From Roseicyclus marinus (lineage in GTDB: Bacteria > Pseudomonadota > Alphaproteobacteria > Rhodobacterales > Rhodobacteraceae), in the NCBI RefSeq assembly GCF_030163795.1, contig NZ_JASJOF010000018.1, forward strand, positions 1 through 32,054: DNA of 32,054 nt, read 5' to 3'. The notes beneath the pieces were generated by a model, which was not told the DNA's origin, searched no databases, and saw only the letters and a list, made by a program, of their open reading frames with translations. A program made the translations under genes and the position numbers. Every line of letters starts with the position of its first letter. Position 1 is the stretch's first letter. This document shows, in pieces, positions 8,929 to 16,516 of this stretch.

Positions 8929-9249
8929 ATGGCAACCGTTTCCGTTTCCGACGCCACCTTCGACGCCGAGGTGCGCCAGTCCGACATCCCCGTGGTGGTG
9001 GATTTCTGGGCCGAGTGGTGCGGCCCCTGCAAGCAGATCGGCCCCGCGCTGGAAGAGCTGTCCGAAGAATATGCGGGCCGCGTGAAGATCGTGAAGGTCA
9101 ACGTGGACGAGAACCCGCAATCGCCGATGCAGATGGGTGTGCGCGGCATCCCGGCGCTGTTCATGTTCAAGGGCGGCGAAGTGATCTCCAACAAAATCGG
9201 CGCGGCCCCCAAGGCGGCGCTTCAGAAATGGATCGAAGAGGCGGTGTGA
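8929..9249 (+). CDS. trxA: thioredoxin TrxA
   Basis: Cytoplasmic disulfide reductase of 106 residues, the typical single-domain length. The redox site WCGPC is at 30-34 within [22 protein letters not shown], and the cis-proline loop [15 protein letters not shown] is intact. Thioredoxin supplies electrons to ribonucleotide reductase, methionine sulfoxide reductase and PAPS reductase. AGGAGGGC precedes the ATG at a normal distance. The codons are more uniform than in addBA (for example aag, gtg, atc), as in strongly expressed genes. It is followed at once by a strong terminator. trxA next to addA is the usual arrangement in this group as far as I recall. Confidence 0.97.
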   Translation: MATVSVSDATFDAEVRQSDIPVVVDFWAEWCGPCKQIGPALEELSEEYAGRVKIVKVNVDENPQSPMQMGVRGIPALFMFKGGEVISNKIGAAPKAALQKWIEEAV

Positions 9250-9271
9250 CACCACCCGTCGCCGCGACGAC

Positions 9272-9299
9272 AAAGGCGCCCCGCGGGGCGCCTTTTTCT
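9272..9299 (+). terminator. intrinsic terminator of trxA
   Basis: GGCGCCC (9275-9281) pairs perfectly with GGGCGCC (9286-9292) around a CGCG tetraloop, flanked by AAA and followed by TTTTTCTTT. This is a textbook rho-independent terminator, 22 bases after the trxA stop. It lies between convergent trxA and the penicillin-binding protein gene. Confidence 0.9.
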
Positions 9300-9349
9300 T
9301 TGGTCAGGGCGTGTCGCATGTTCCGGACGCGCCGGTTTCGCGCCACAGG

Positions 9350-11587
9350 CTAGTTGCGGCCCAGAAGCCCGTTGAGCACCCGCATCAGGATCTGGTCGGC
9401 GTCATCTTGCGGGGCGGGGCCAAGGAGCGTGCCGCGCGGCGGGGGTGTGCCGATGATGCCGTCCGGGCCGTATTCCACCACCTGCGGGTCGCGCCGACCC
9501 TCTTGCGCGGGGTCGATCATGGGCAGGGGGCGGGGGGTGAGATCGCGGTGGATGCGTTCCATCGTCTGCCGCCACAATTCGGCGGGCAGGCCGCCGCCCG
9601 TGACGCCGGACAGCGGCGTGTTGTCGTCATATCCCATCCAGACGCCCGCGACGTAATCGGCGGTGAAGCCGATGAACCACGCGTCGCGCTGGCTGTTGGT
9701 GGTGCCGGTCTTGCCGGCGACAGGGCGGTCGGGAAGGCGCGCGCGCTGGCCCGTGCCCTGGGCCACGGCGACAGACATCATGTAGGTCAGTTGCCGCGCC
9801 GCACCTTCGGAGATCACCCGTTCCTGGATGCCGGTCGTCTGTTCGAAAAGCGGGCGGTCATCCCCGATCAGGCGCAATTCCTGCACGCCGTAGGGCTGCA
9901 CGGCGGAGCCGCCGTTCAGGATGCCGGCATAGGCCCCGGTCATCTCGATCAGGGTGGATTCCGAGGCCCCGAGCGCAAGCGCCGGGCCATCGGCCAGATC
10001 GCTTTCGATGCCGAATTGGGCTGCGACCGTGCGGACGGCATCGCGCCCCACCTCTTCCGACAGGCGGACGGCGGCGGTGTTGAGCGATTGGCGCAGTGCC
10101 TCGGTCAGCGTCACCTCGCCGTAGAATTCGCCAGTGTAATTCTCGGGCGACCATGGACCCGATCCGGGGATGTTGAGCGTGAGCGGCGCGTCGAGGATCA
10201 GGTCGTCGAAACGCCAGCCGAGTTCGAGGGCGGCGGCATAGACGAAGGGTTTGAAGCTTGACCCGGTCTGGCGCATCGCCTGTGTCGCGCGGTTGAAGAG
10301 GCCCGTGCCGGCCGTGTCGCGCCCGCCCACCATGGCGCGGACCGCCCCATCGGCGGACATCACGACGATGGCGGCCTGCGCCTCGGAGCCCTCGCGGACC
10401 TGATTGGCGAAGACGTCTTCGAGCGCGGCTTCGGCGGCGGCCTGCATCGCGGGGTCGAAGGTGGTGCGGATCGTCACGTCCTCGGTGGTTTCCCCGGTCA
10501 GGAAGTCGGGGCCGGTCGACATGATCCAGTCGGCGAAGGCCCCGCCGGTATCTTGCCGCGCGCGGTCGGACAGGATGGCGGGGTTGGCCTGCGCCGCGGC
10601 CGCCTGTTCGGCGGTCAGGTAGCCCTGATCCTCCATCAGGCGCAGCACGGTCGAGGCGCGGCGCTGCGCCCGGTCCAGATCACGGGTCGGCGCGTAATAG
10701 GAGGGGGCAACCAGAAGCCCCGCCAGCATCGCGGATTGCTGCGGGTTCAGATCGGCGGAGGAGGTGGCGAAATAGCGCTGCGCCGCCGCCTCGAACCCGC
10801 GCGTGCCCGCCCCGAGGAAGGCGCGGTTCATGTAGACCGACAGGATTTCATCCTTGGTGTAGCGGAATTCCATCGCCAGCGCGAAGGGCACCTCTTGGAT
10901 CTTGCGCCACAGGGTGGTGCGGCGGCAGTCCTGTTCGTAATCGGCCTCGCTTTCCCAGGTGTCGGGGTCGTAGGGCACGCCCAGACACATGAGTTTCGCC
11001 ACCTGCTGCGTGATGGTGGAGCCGCCATGGCCAGACAGGGGGCCGCGCCCCTCGCTCAAGTTGATGCGGATCGCGCTGGCGATGCCGCGCGGGCTGACGC
11101 CCAGATGGCGGTAGAAGCGCCGGTCCTCGGTCGCGACGATGGCGTTGACCAGATGCGGGCTGACGGTTGCGGGGTCGATCGCGCCGCCGAATTGTTCGCC
11201 CCGCCACGCAAAGACATTGCCGTTGCGGTCGAGCATGGTGACGGAGCCGCGATAGCGGGCATCCACAGCGGCGGCGAGATCGGGGAGCTGCGCGTAGTAA
11301 TAGGCGGTCGCGGCCCCAAGGAGCAGCATGACCGCCACCGTGCCGCGCCAGATCACGCCCCAGATGATGCGCCAGACAAACCGCACAAGCGCCGCGATCC
11401 AGCCCAGCGGGCCACGGGGGCGCGGACGCGGCGCGCGGCCCCTGCGGCGGCGGGTGGAGCCGCTGCCGCCCGATGCGGATTTGCGCGCTGCGGTCTGGGA
11501 TTTCTGCGCGGGCCCGGGCCTGCGGTCGGCCACGATGCTGCGCCGCCCGCCGGGCGCGGAACGACGGCCTGATCCGGATGAACTCAT
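9350..11587 (-). CDS. class A penicillin-binding protein (transglycosylase/transpeptidase, PBP1 family)
   Basis: Bifunctional peptidoglycan synthase of 745 residues anchored in the inner membrane with its catalytic domains in the periplasm. The first ~60 residues are cytoplasmic and very rich in Arg, Ser and Gly, followed by a membrane segment at about 82-98. The GT51 glycosyltransferase domain has VATEDRRFYRHLG (E154 as the probable catalytic acid) and GHGGSTITQQVAKLM (187-200). The transpeptidase has TGSSFKPF (S443, K446), SLN (501-503) and KTGTTNSQRDAW (K626). All active-site motifs are present. The start is placed at the ATG at 11587; the frame is open upstream to 11665 but only through a leader that can fold into a hairpin. 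It converges on trxA and is divergent from glnK. I cannot tell which of the PBP1a/1b/1c paralogue names applies. Confidence 0.93.
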   Translation of the reverse strand: MSSSGSGRRSAPGGRRSIVADRRPGPAQKSQTAARKSASGGSGSTRRRRGRAPRPRPRGPLGWIAALVRFVWRIIWGVIWRGTVAVMLLLGAATAYYYAQLPDLAAAVDARYRGSVTMLDRNGNVFAWRGEQFGGAIDPATVSPHLVNAIVATEDRRFYRHLGVSPRGIASAIRINLSEGRGPLSGHGGSTITQQVAKLMCLGVPYDPDTWESEADYEQDCRRTTLWRKIQEVPFALAMEFRYTKDEILSVYMNRAFLGAGTRGFEAAAQRYFATSSADLNPQQSAMLAGLLVAPSYYAPTRDLDRAQRRASTVLRLMEDQGYLTAEQAAAAQANPAILSDRARQDTGGAFADWIMSTGPDFLTGETTEDVTIRTTFDPAMQAAAEAALEDVFANQVREGSEAQAAIVVMSADGAVRAMVGGRDTAGTGLFNRATQAMRQTGSSFKPFVYAAALELGWRFDDLILDAPLTLNIPGSGPWSPENYTGEFYGEVTLTEALRQSLNTAAVRLSEEVGRDAVRTVAAQFGIESDLADGPALALGASESTLIEMTGAYAGILNGGSAVQPYGVQELRLIGDDRPLFEQTTGIQERVISEGAARQLTYMMSVAVAQGTGQRARLPDRPVAGKTGTTNSQRDAWFIGFTADYVAGVWMGYDDNTPLSGVTGGGLPAELWRQTMERIHRDLTPRPLPMIDPAQEGRRDPQVVEYGPDGIIGTPPPRGTLLGPAPQDDADQILMRVLNGLLGRN

Positions 11588-11600
11588 GACGATTGCCTGC

Positions 11601-11631
11601 CTCGTTTTCACGCAAGATAGGCAAAAACGAG
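11601..11631 (-). promoter_or_regulatory. inverted repeat in the PBP leader
   Basis: CTCGTTTT (11601-11608) and AAAACGAG (11624-11631) are perfect 8-base arms around a 15-base loop. On the minus-strand transcript this hairpin ends 13 bases before the start codon at 11587, close to the expected ribosome binding site. It could be an operator or an RNA element controlling translation. Confidence 0.4.
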
Positions 11632-11665
11632 TCGGTTGTAGACCCCTCTCGCCGCGCCGCCGCAT

Positions 11666-11695
11666 TTTTTACCTGCATAAAAAACACGCTTTCAA
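11666..11695 (-). promoter_or_regulatory. candidate promoter of the penicillin-binding protein gene
   Basis: On the minus strand TTGAAA (11695-11690) and TAAAAA (11671-11666) are separated by 18 bases, inside the only AT-rich part of the PBP-glnK divergent region. The predicted start near 11658 gives a leader of about 70 bases containing the 11601-11631 hairpin. Confidence 0.35.
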
Positions 11696-11854
11696 ATTTT
11701 TAAGCACAAATTTTAGGCGATTTCTGCCGGGAGTTGTGCCCCAATGGCGCGGATGCGTTGCCCTGAAGCGTCTGTGTCCGTGATTTGGGCCCGTGACGTT
11801 CACGGGGCTGCGGCCTTGGGGGCGAACCGGAACAGCAACCGGAAGGGGTAAGAC

Positions 11855-12193
11855 GTGAAACTCATCATCGCAGCGATCAAGCCGTTCAAGCTCGAGGAGG
11901 TCCGGGAAGCCCTGACCGCAATCGGCGTGCGCGGCATGATGGTGACCGAGATCAAGGGCTTTGGCTCGCAATCCGGCCACACCGAAATCTACCGCGGCGC
12001 GGAATACGCCGTGAATTTCGTCCCGAAAGTGAAGCTCGAGATCGTGGTCTCGGACGGCATGGCCGACCAGGTGGTCGATACCATCCAGAAGACGGCCAAG
12101 ACCGACAAGATCGGCGACGGCAAGATCTTCGTCCTCGACGTGCAGAGCGCCGTGCGTGTCCGCACCGGCGAGACCAACGACGACGCGGTCTGA
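11855..12193 (+). CDS. glnK: nitrogen regulatory PII protein GlnK
   Basis: PII signal protein of 112 residues that senses 2-oxoglutarate, ATP/ADP and, through uridylylation, glutamine. It controls the ammonium channel AmtB by inserting its T-loop into the channel pore. The T-loop sequence TEIYRGAEYAVNF carries Tyr51, the uridylylation site; the VNF after it is more like GlnK than GlnB. The remaining PII motifs (KLIIAAIKPFKLEEVREAL, GDGKIFVLDVQSAVRVRTGE) are intact. The start is GTG at 11855, preceded by GGAAGGGG with a 6-base spacer. amtB follows after 35 bases, the classic glnK-amtB operon, normally induced by NtrC when nitrogen is limiting. I could not identify an NtrC site or a sigma-54 promoter in the 260 bases upstream. 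Confidence 0.95.
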   Translation: MKLIIAAIKPFKLEEVREALTAIGVRGMMVTEIKGFGSQSGHTEIYRGAEYAVNFVPKVKLEIVVSDGMADQVVDTIQKTAKTDKIGDGKIFVLDVQSAVRVRTGETNDDAV

Positions 12194-12228
12194 CCGCGCG
12201 ACCTTTCGACGATAAGGAAACCGAAGAG

Positions 12229-13566
12229 ATGAAAACCAAGTATCTCCTTCCCTTGGCAGCCGCGGCGACCGCCACGCTTCTGCCGGGTCTGGGCCTCGCG
12301 CAGGATGCAGAAATGTCGACCGCGCCCGCGCTCGAGACCTCCTACATCTTCACCACGCTGCTGTTCCTGATCGGCGGCTTCCTCGTGTTCTGGATGGCCG
12401 CGGGCTTTGCCATGCTCGAGGCGGGCCTCGTGCGCTCCAAGAACGTCACGATGCAGCTGACCAAGAACATCGCGCTCTTCTCGATCGCGGCTGTGATGTA
12501 CTGGCTGGTGGGCTTCAACCTGATGTATCCCGGCGATGGCTGGATGATCGCAGGCTGGCTGGGTCCGTTCTTTGCCATCACCTCGCTCGAGCCCGTGGGT
12601 CTTGCTGCAGAAGCAGCGACGCTGGATTACGCATCGGTCGGGTCCGACTTCTTCTTCCAGCTGATGTTCTGCGCGACGACCGCGTCGATCGTGTCGGGCA
12701 CGCTGGCCGAGCGGATCAAGCTGTGGCCCTTCCTCGTCTTCGTTGTCGTGCTGACCGGCTTCATCTACCCGATCGAAGCATCCTGGCAGTGGGGCGGCGG
12801 CTGGCTGTCCGAAGCGGGCTTCTCCGACTTCGCCGGCTCGACGCTGGTGCACGCAGCAGGTGGTTTCGCAGCGCTCGCCGGTGCGATCATCCTCGGGCCG
12901 CGGATTGGCAAGTACGGCAAGGACGGCAAGGTCAACCCGATGCCGGGTTCCAACCTCGCGCTTGCCACGCTGGGTACGTTCATCCTGTGGCTGGGTTGGT
13001 TCGGCTTCAACGGCGGCTCGCAGCTGGCCATGGGCACCGTGGGTGACGTGACCGACGTGTCCCGCATCTTCGCCAACACCAACATGGCGGCGGCTGCCGG
13101 TGCCATCGCGGCGCTGATCCTGACGCAGGTGATGTACGGCAAGGTCGACCTGACCATGGTGCTGAACGGCGCGCTGGCCGGCCTCGTGTCGATCACCGCA
13201 GGCCCGCTCGACCCGTCGCTCTTCGGGGCGCTGTGGATCGGTGCCATCGGCGGCGTCATCGTGGTCTTCGCTGTCCCGATGCTGGACAAGATGAAGATCG
13301 ACGACGTTGTCGGCGCCATCCCTGTCCACCTGATCGCGGGTTTCTGGGGCACGCTGGCCGTCCCCTTCTACACCGAGGGCACCAGCTTCGGCACGCAGAT
13401 CATGGGCTTTGCCGCCATCGGCGCCTTCGTCTTCGTCACCTCGCTGATCGTGTGGGTCATCCTCAAGGCAGTCATGGGCCTGCGCCCGAGCGAAGAGGAC
13501 GAAGTCAACGGTCTGGACGTGTCGGAACTGGGCATGGAAGCCTATCCCGACTTCACCAAAGGCTGA
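12229..13566 (+). CDS. amtB: ammonium transporter AmtB
   Basis: Inner-membrane ammonium channel of 445 residues. The first ~25 residues (MKTKYLLPLAAAATATLLPGL...) look like a cleaved signal peptide, which is usual for AmtB and puts the mature N-terminus in the periplasm. About eleven membrane helices follow. Conserved blocks are FAMLEAGLVRSKN, FQLMFCATTASIVSGTLAER, DFAGSTLVHAAGGFAALAG (first pore histidine), LGWFGFNGGS and GAIPVHLIAGFWGTLAVPF (second pore histidine). It is co-transcribed with glnK and ends with a strong terminator 29 bases after the stop. Codon use is smoother than in neighbouring genes, suggesting good expression. Confidence 0.96.
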   Translation: MKTKYLLPLAAAATATLLPGLGLAQDAEMSTAPALETSYIFTTLLFLIGGFLVFWMAAGFAMLEAGLVRSKNVTMQLTKNIALFSIAAVMYWLVGFNLMYPGDGWMIAGWLGPFFAITSLEPVGLAAEAATLDYASVGSDFFFQLMFCATTASIVSGTLAERIKLWPFLVFVVVLTGFIYPIEASWQWGGGWLSEAGFSDFAGSTLVHAAGGFAALAGAIILGPRIGKYGKDGKVNPMPGSNLALATLGTFILWLGWFGFNGGSQLAMGTVGDVTDVSRIFANTNMAAAAGAIAALILTQVMYGKVDLTMVLNGALAGLVSITAGPLDPSLFGALWIGAIGGVIVVFAVPMLDKMKIDDVVGAIPVHLIAGFWGTLAVPFYTEGTSFGTQIMGFAAIGAFVFVTSLIVWVILKAVMGLRPSEEDEVNGLDVSELGMEAYPDFTKG

Positions 13567-13594
13567 TCCGAACCTCCCTTCGGACAGACAAGGG

Positions 13595-13622
13595 AAAGGG
13601 GCGCCTCCGGGCGCCCTTTTTT
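13595..13622 (+). terminator. intrinsic terminator of glnK-amtB
   Basis: GGGCGCC (13599-13605) pairs with GGCGCCC (13610-13616) around TCCG, preceded by AAAG and followed by six T residues. It closes the glnK-amtB operon ahead of convergent trhO. Confidence 0.9.
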
Positions 13623-13636
13623 CGTGGCCTGATGGT

Positions 13637-13680
13637 AGGCTGTGGTTGGTGGGCTGTGGTTGGTGGGCAGATTGCCCACC
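13637..13680. repeat. short tandem duplication plus REP-like palindrome
   Basis: GGCTGTGGTTGGT is present twice in tandem (about 13638-13650 and 13652-13664). The second copy runs into the hairpin GGTGGGCA-GAT-TGCCCACC (13662-13680), followed by CTAC. The GTAGGGTGGGCA/TGCCCACCCTAC type of palindrome is a common dispersed intergenic element in proteobacteria; that statement is from memory. It ends exactly at the 3' end of trhO and may act as an mRNA-stabilising or terminating stem for that gene. Confidence 0.55.
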
Positions 13681-14586
13681 CTACCGGATGGCGAGATGGG
13701 TTTCCCCGCGGGCCTCGGCCAGCTTGATCTGGCGCTGGCGTTCGCGGAAGCGCGCGCGGTCCTCGTCGGAGTAGTCGCCGACGCAGAGGTGGCATTGCAC
13801 CCCCTCCTCGAACTCGGGGCGGGCGCGATCCTCGGGCAGGATGGGCCGGCGGCAGGCGCGGCACAGTTGATGGGGCAAGGGTTGCAGCCCATGGCCGACA
13901 GCCACCCGTTCGTCGAAGACGAAACAGCCGCCATCCCAAAGGCTCTGATCCTCGGGCACCTCTTCGAGGTATTTCAGGATGCCGCCCTTGAGGTGGTAGA
14001 CCTCTTCCACCCCCTGCGCCTTGAGAAAGGCGGTGGATTTCTCACAGCGGATGCCGCCGGTGCAGAACATCGCCACCCGCTTGTTGTGAAAGCGGTCGCG
14101 GTTGGCCGCCCACCAGGCCGGGAAATCGCGGAAACTGGCCGTTTCGGGATCGACCGCGCCCCGGAAACTGCCGATGGCGACCTCGTAATCGTTGCGCGTG
14201 TCGATCACGGCGACATCGGGCGCGGAAATCAGCGCGTTCCAGTCAGCGGGGTCCACATAGGTGCCGACAAGGCTGCGCGGATCGGTGCCCGGCACGCCCA
14301 TGGTCACGATCTCGCGCTTGATCCGCACCTTCATCCGGCCGAATGGCATGGTTTCCGACGTGCTTTCCTTCCAGTCCAGATCGGCGCAACCGGGCAGGCC
14401 GCGGATATGCGACAGCACCGCGTCGATGCCGGCGCGCGAGCCTGCGATGGTGCCGTTGACTCCCTCGCCCGCCAAGAGAAGCGTGCCGCGTACGCCCTGC
14501 GCCACGCACAGGTCCAAAAGCGGCCCGCGCAGCGCCGCAGGATCGGGAAAGGCGGTGAACTTGTAGAGCGCTGCCACGATGATCAT
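13681..14586 (-). CDS. trhO: tRNA uridine(34) hydroxylase, rhodanese domain (TrhO)
   Basis: Oxygen-dependent enzyme that makes 5-hydroxyuridine at position 34 of tRNAs, the first step towards cmo5U/mcmo5U. It is 301 residues long. An N-terminal acylphosphatase-like domain has [14 protein letters not shown] (36-49) and the central rhodanese domain has VIDTRNDYE (127-135) and the active loop [12 protein letters not shown] (173-184), with Cys175 as the expected catalytic cysteine. A C-terminal cysteine-bearing segment ([13 protein letters not shown] ... [10 protein letters not shown]) forms two CxxC pairs. The ATG at 14586 starts the conserved [10 protein letters not shown]; the frame is open upstream but unlike the family. 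It is divergent from pncA with a 76-base gap and convergent with amtB. Confidence 0.92.
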   Translation of the reverse strand: MIIVAALYKFTAFPDPAALRGPLLDLCVAQGVRGTLLLAGEGVNGTIAGSRAGIDAVLSHIRGLPGCADLDWKESTSETMPFGRMKVRIKREIVTMGVPGTDPRSLVGTYVDPADWNALISAPDVAVIDTRNDYEVAIGSFRGAVDPETASFRDFPAWWAANRDRFHNKRVAMFCTGGIRCEKSTAFLKAQGVEEVYHLKGGILKYLEEVPEDQSLWDGGCFVFDERVAVGHGLQPLPHQLCRACRRPILPEDRARPEFEEGVQCHLCVGDYSDEDRARFRERQRQIKLAEARGETHLAIR

Positions 14587-14604
14587 GCGCGGCCAGATAC
14601 GCCG

Positions 14605-14632
14605 TTGCACCCCGCGCCTCAAGGCGTAGGCT
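14605..14632 (+). promoter_or_regulatory. candidate promoter of pncA
   Basis: TTGCAC (14605-14610) and TAGGCT (14627-14632) are 16 bases apart in the trhO/pncA divergent gap. A GGAGG at 14653-14657 then precedes the pncA ATG by 5 bases. Confidence 0.4.
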
Positions 14633-14662
14633 GGTCGCACCCGAGTGTGACCGGAGGCCCCG

Positions 14663-15268
14663 ATGCAAGACGCGACCCATGCCCTTCTCGTCATCGACGT
14701 GCAGAACGACTTCTGCCCCGGCGGCGCGCTGGCCGTGCCCGAAGGCGATCGGATCGTGCCGGGCATCAACGCGCTGATGGATGAGTTCGCCAGCGTGATC
14801 CTGACGCAAGATTGGCACCCGGCCGATCACCTGTCCTTTGCCAGCCAGCACCGGGGCCGTGCGCCGATGGAACTGACCCAGATGCCCTATGGGCCGCAGG
14901 TGCTGTGGCCCGATCATTGCGTACAGGGAACGGGAGGCGCGGAGTTTCACCCTGGCCTGCGGGTGACCCGGGCGGAGTTGATCCTGCGCAAGGGGTTTCG
15001 CCGCAAGATCGACAGCTATTCGGCCTTTTTCGAGAACGACAAGAAAACGCCCACGGGGCTTGAGGGTTACCTGAGAACGCGGGGCATCACGGCGCTGACG
15101 CTGGTGGGGCTGGCCACGGATTTCTGCGTGAATTTCTCGGCGGTCGATGCGGCGCGGCTCGGCTTCGATGTCACCGTGCGGCAGGATCTGTGCCGCGCCA
15201 TCGATTTTGACGGATCGCTATCGGCCGCGCGGGATGGAATGGCTCAGGCGGGCGTGACGCTCGCCTGA
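14663..15268 (+). CDS. pncA: nicotinamidase (bifunctional nicotinamidase/pyrazinamidase type)
   Basis: Hydrolyses nicotinamide to nicotinate for NAD salvage; 201 residues, isochorismatase-like fold. The catalytic triad is visible: Asp12 ([12 protein letters not shown]), Lys110 (LRKG) and Cys155 ([10 protein letters not shown]). The metal site DWHPADH (Asp50, His52, His56) is complete and specific for PncA within the superfamily, as is the cis-peptide region preceding the cysteine. The start has a GGAGG with 5-base spacing. The gene ends 6 bases from the end of the convergent transporter gene, with no room for a terminator between them. Confidence 0.93.
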   Translation: MQDATHALLVIDVQNDFCPGGALAVPEGDRIVPGINALMDEFASVILTQDWHPADHLSFASQHRGRAPMELTQMPYGPQVLWPDHCVQGTGGAEFHPGLRVTRAELILRKGFRRKIDSYSAFFENDKKTPTGLEGYLRTRGITALTLVGLATDFCVNFSAVDAARLGFDVTVRQDLCRAIDFDGSLSAARDGMAQAGVTLA

Positions 15269-15274
15269 AGCCCG

Positions 15275-16315
15275 TTACTCCGCTGGTACGACGCCACGCC
15301 CCAGCCCGCGCCGGTTCAGCACGGCATCGGCGCCAAGGATGCCCGCCACGATGGCGACAAAGGCGATGAGCGCCGCGATGCCCAGCGTCGGCAGACCGGC
15401 AAGCCCCGCGCCGACAGTGCAACCGCCCGCCAGAACGCCGCCCACACCCATCAGGGCGGCGCCGCCAAGGCTACGGCCCATCTGGCCCGCGCTGTCGAAG
15501 CTTTCCCAGGCAAAGCGCCGCGACAGGAGTGCGGCCACCAGCGATCCGGCCAGAACGCCGCCGATCAGCCCTGCGCCAAAGCCCGCATTGGTCACGCTGG
15601 CCGCGACACCCCAGAACAGCGCCTCGGCCCAAGGACCGGTGAAGGCCAGACCTTCGAGGGGGATGGCGTCGAATTCGTCATAAAGCACATAGCCCGTGCC
15701 GACCCAAGCCAGCGGCACAAGTGCCCCGATCAGCGCGCCGCCGAGCAGCATCGGGGCAGACACCCGCGACCGCAACACGACCAAGAGCGCGAAGCCAGCG
15801 ATCACTGCCGCCCAGATCCAGCCCGCGCCCGGCGGCACGCCGCCAAGCGACAGCGTGACCGAGCCAAGCACCATGCGCAGCGGCGCAAGCGCGCCCTGAA
15901 GGGTGGCATGGGCCGCCACCGCCGCAACCAGGATCGCCACCAGCGCCCGCAGGTTGCCGGTTGCCGACAGCACGGTCAGCCGCGACAGGCAACCGCGCGC
16001 CAGCACCGTGCCCAGCCCGAACAACAGACCACCGACGACAAGGCCCAGAACCGCGACAGGTTCGGATTGAAAGCGATGCGCCTCGAAACTCACCAGACCG
16101 GCTGCCACCGCGCCCTGAGTGCCCAGCACGGCCACCGCAAGTGCAAGCGCCCAGACGCCGCGCGCCTCGCTTCGATCCTCGGCCGGTCCGATCAAGGCAC
16201 GCCGCAGGCAGAACCGCGTCAGCATCGCCAGCGCCCCGAAAGCAAGCCCGACGATCAGGCCGAACCAGACCGAGGCGGTTTGCGGGGTCATCTCAAGACC
16301 AAGCGTTTCGAACAT
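15275..16315 (-). CDS. YeeE/YedE (TsuA-type) sulfur/thiosulfate transporter
   Basis: Inner-membrane protein of 346 residues with about nine or more hydrophobic helices. It carries the conserved cysteine motifs of the YeeE/YedE family: RFCLRRALIG (Cys36), ARGCLSRLTVLSATGNL (Cys109) and AGGCTVGAGLAGLPTLG near the C-terminus. The characterised TsuA member passes thiosulfate along such cysteines. The full-length form with both halves is present, not the split YedE/YeeE pair often beside sulfur-oxidation genes. No TusA/YeeD-like partner or other sulfur gene is adjacent, so the substrate is inferred from the family only. The ATG at 16315 is preferred to the upstream one at 16342 because the family begins at the first helix. 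Confidence 0.85.
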   Translation of the reverse strand: MFETLGLEMTPQTASVWFGLIVGLAFGALAMLTRFCLRRALIGPAEDRSEARGVWALALAVAVLGTQGAVAAGLVSFEAHRFQSEPVAVLGLVVGGLLFGLGTVLARGCLSRLTVLSATGNLRALVAILVAAVAAHATLQGALAPLRMVLGSVTLSLGGVPPGAGWIWAAVIAGFALLVVLRSRVSAPMLLGGALIGALVPLAWVGTGYVLYDEFDAIPLEGLAFTGPWAEALFWGVAASVTNAGFGAGLIGGVLAGSLVAALLSRRFAWESFDSAGQMGRSLGGAALMGVGGVLAGGCTVGAGLAGLPTLGIAALIAFVAIVAGILGADAVLNRRGLGRGVVPAE

Positions 16316-16516
16316 CGCGCATCTCCAGATCGGGCCTTCCAAATGCCCATCGCGCGGACCTAGACCGCTCCGTGCTGGTCTTCAAGGGCAGCGGGAAGGA
16401 AGCTATCGCGCCGATACGGCACCATGTGAAACGCTTGTTCCGAATTCCCGGGGCGTCGAAACAGACATAGGGGCGCATGTTCCGCCCTCGGGCCACCGGT
16501 CCCTATTTTGCACCTC

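Noticed and set aside
11668-11854. Sigma-54/NtrC promoter before glnK
   Set aside because: I looked for GG-N10-GC with the wider consensus and for NtrC dyads and found nothing convincing; the regulation is left as a family expectation.
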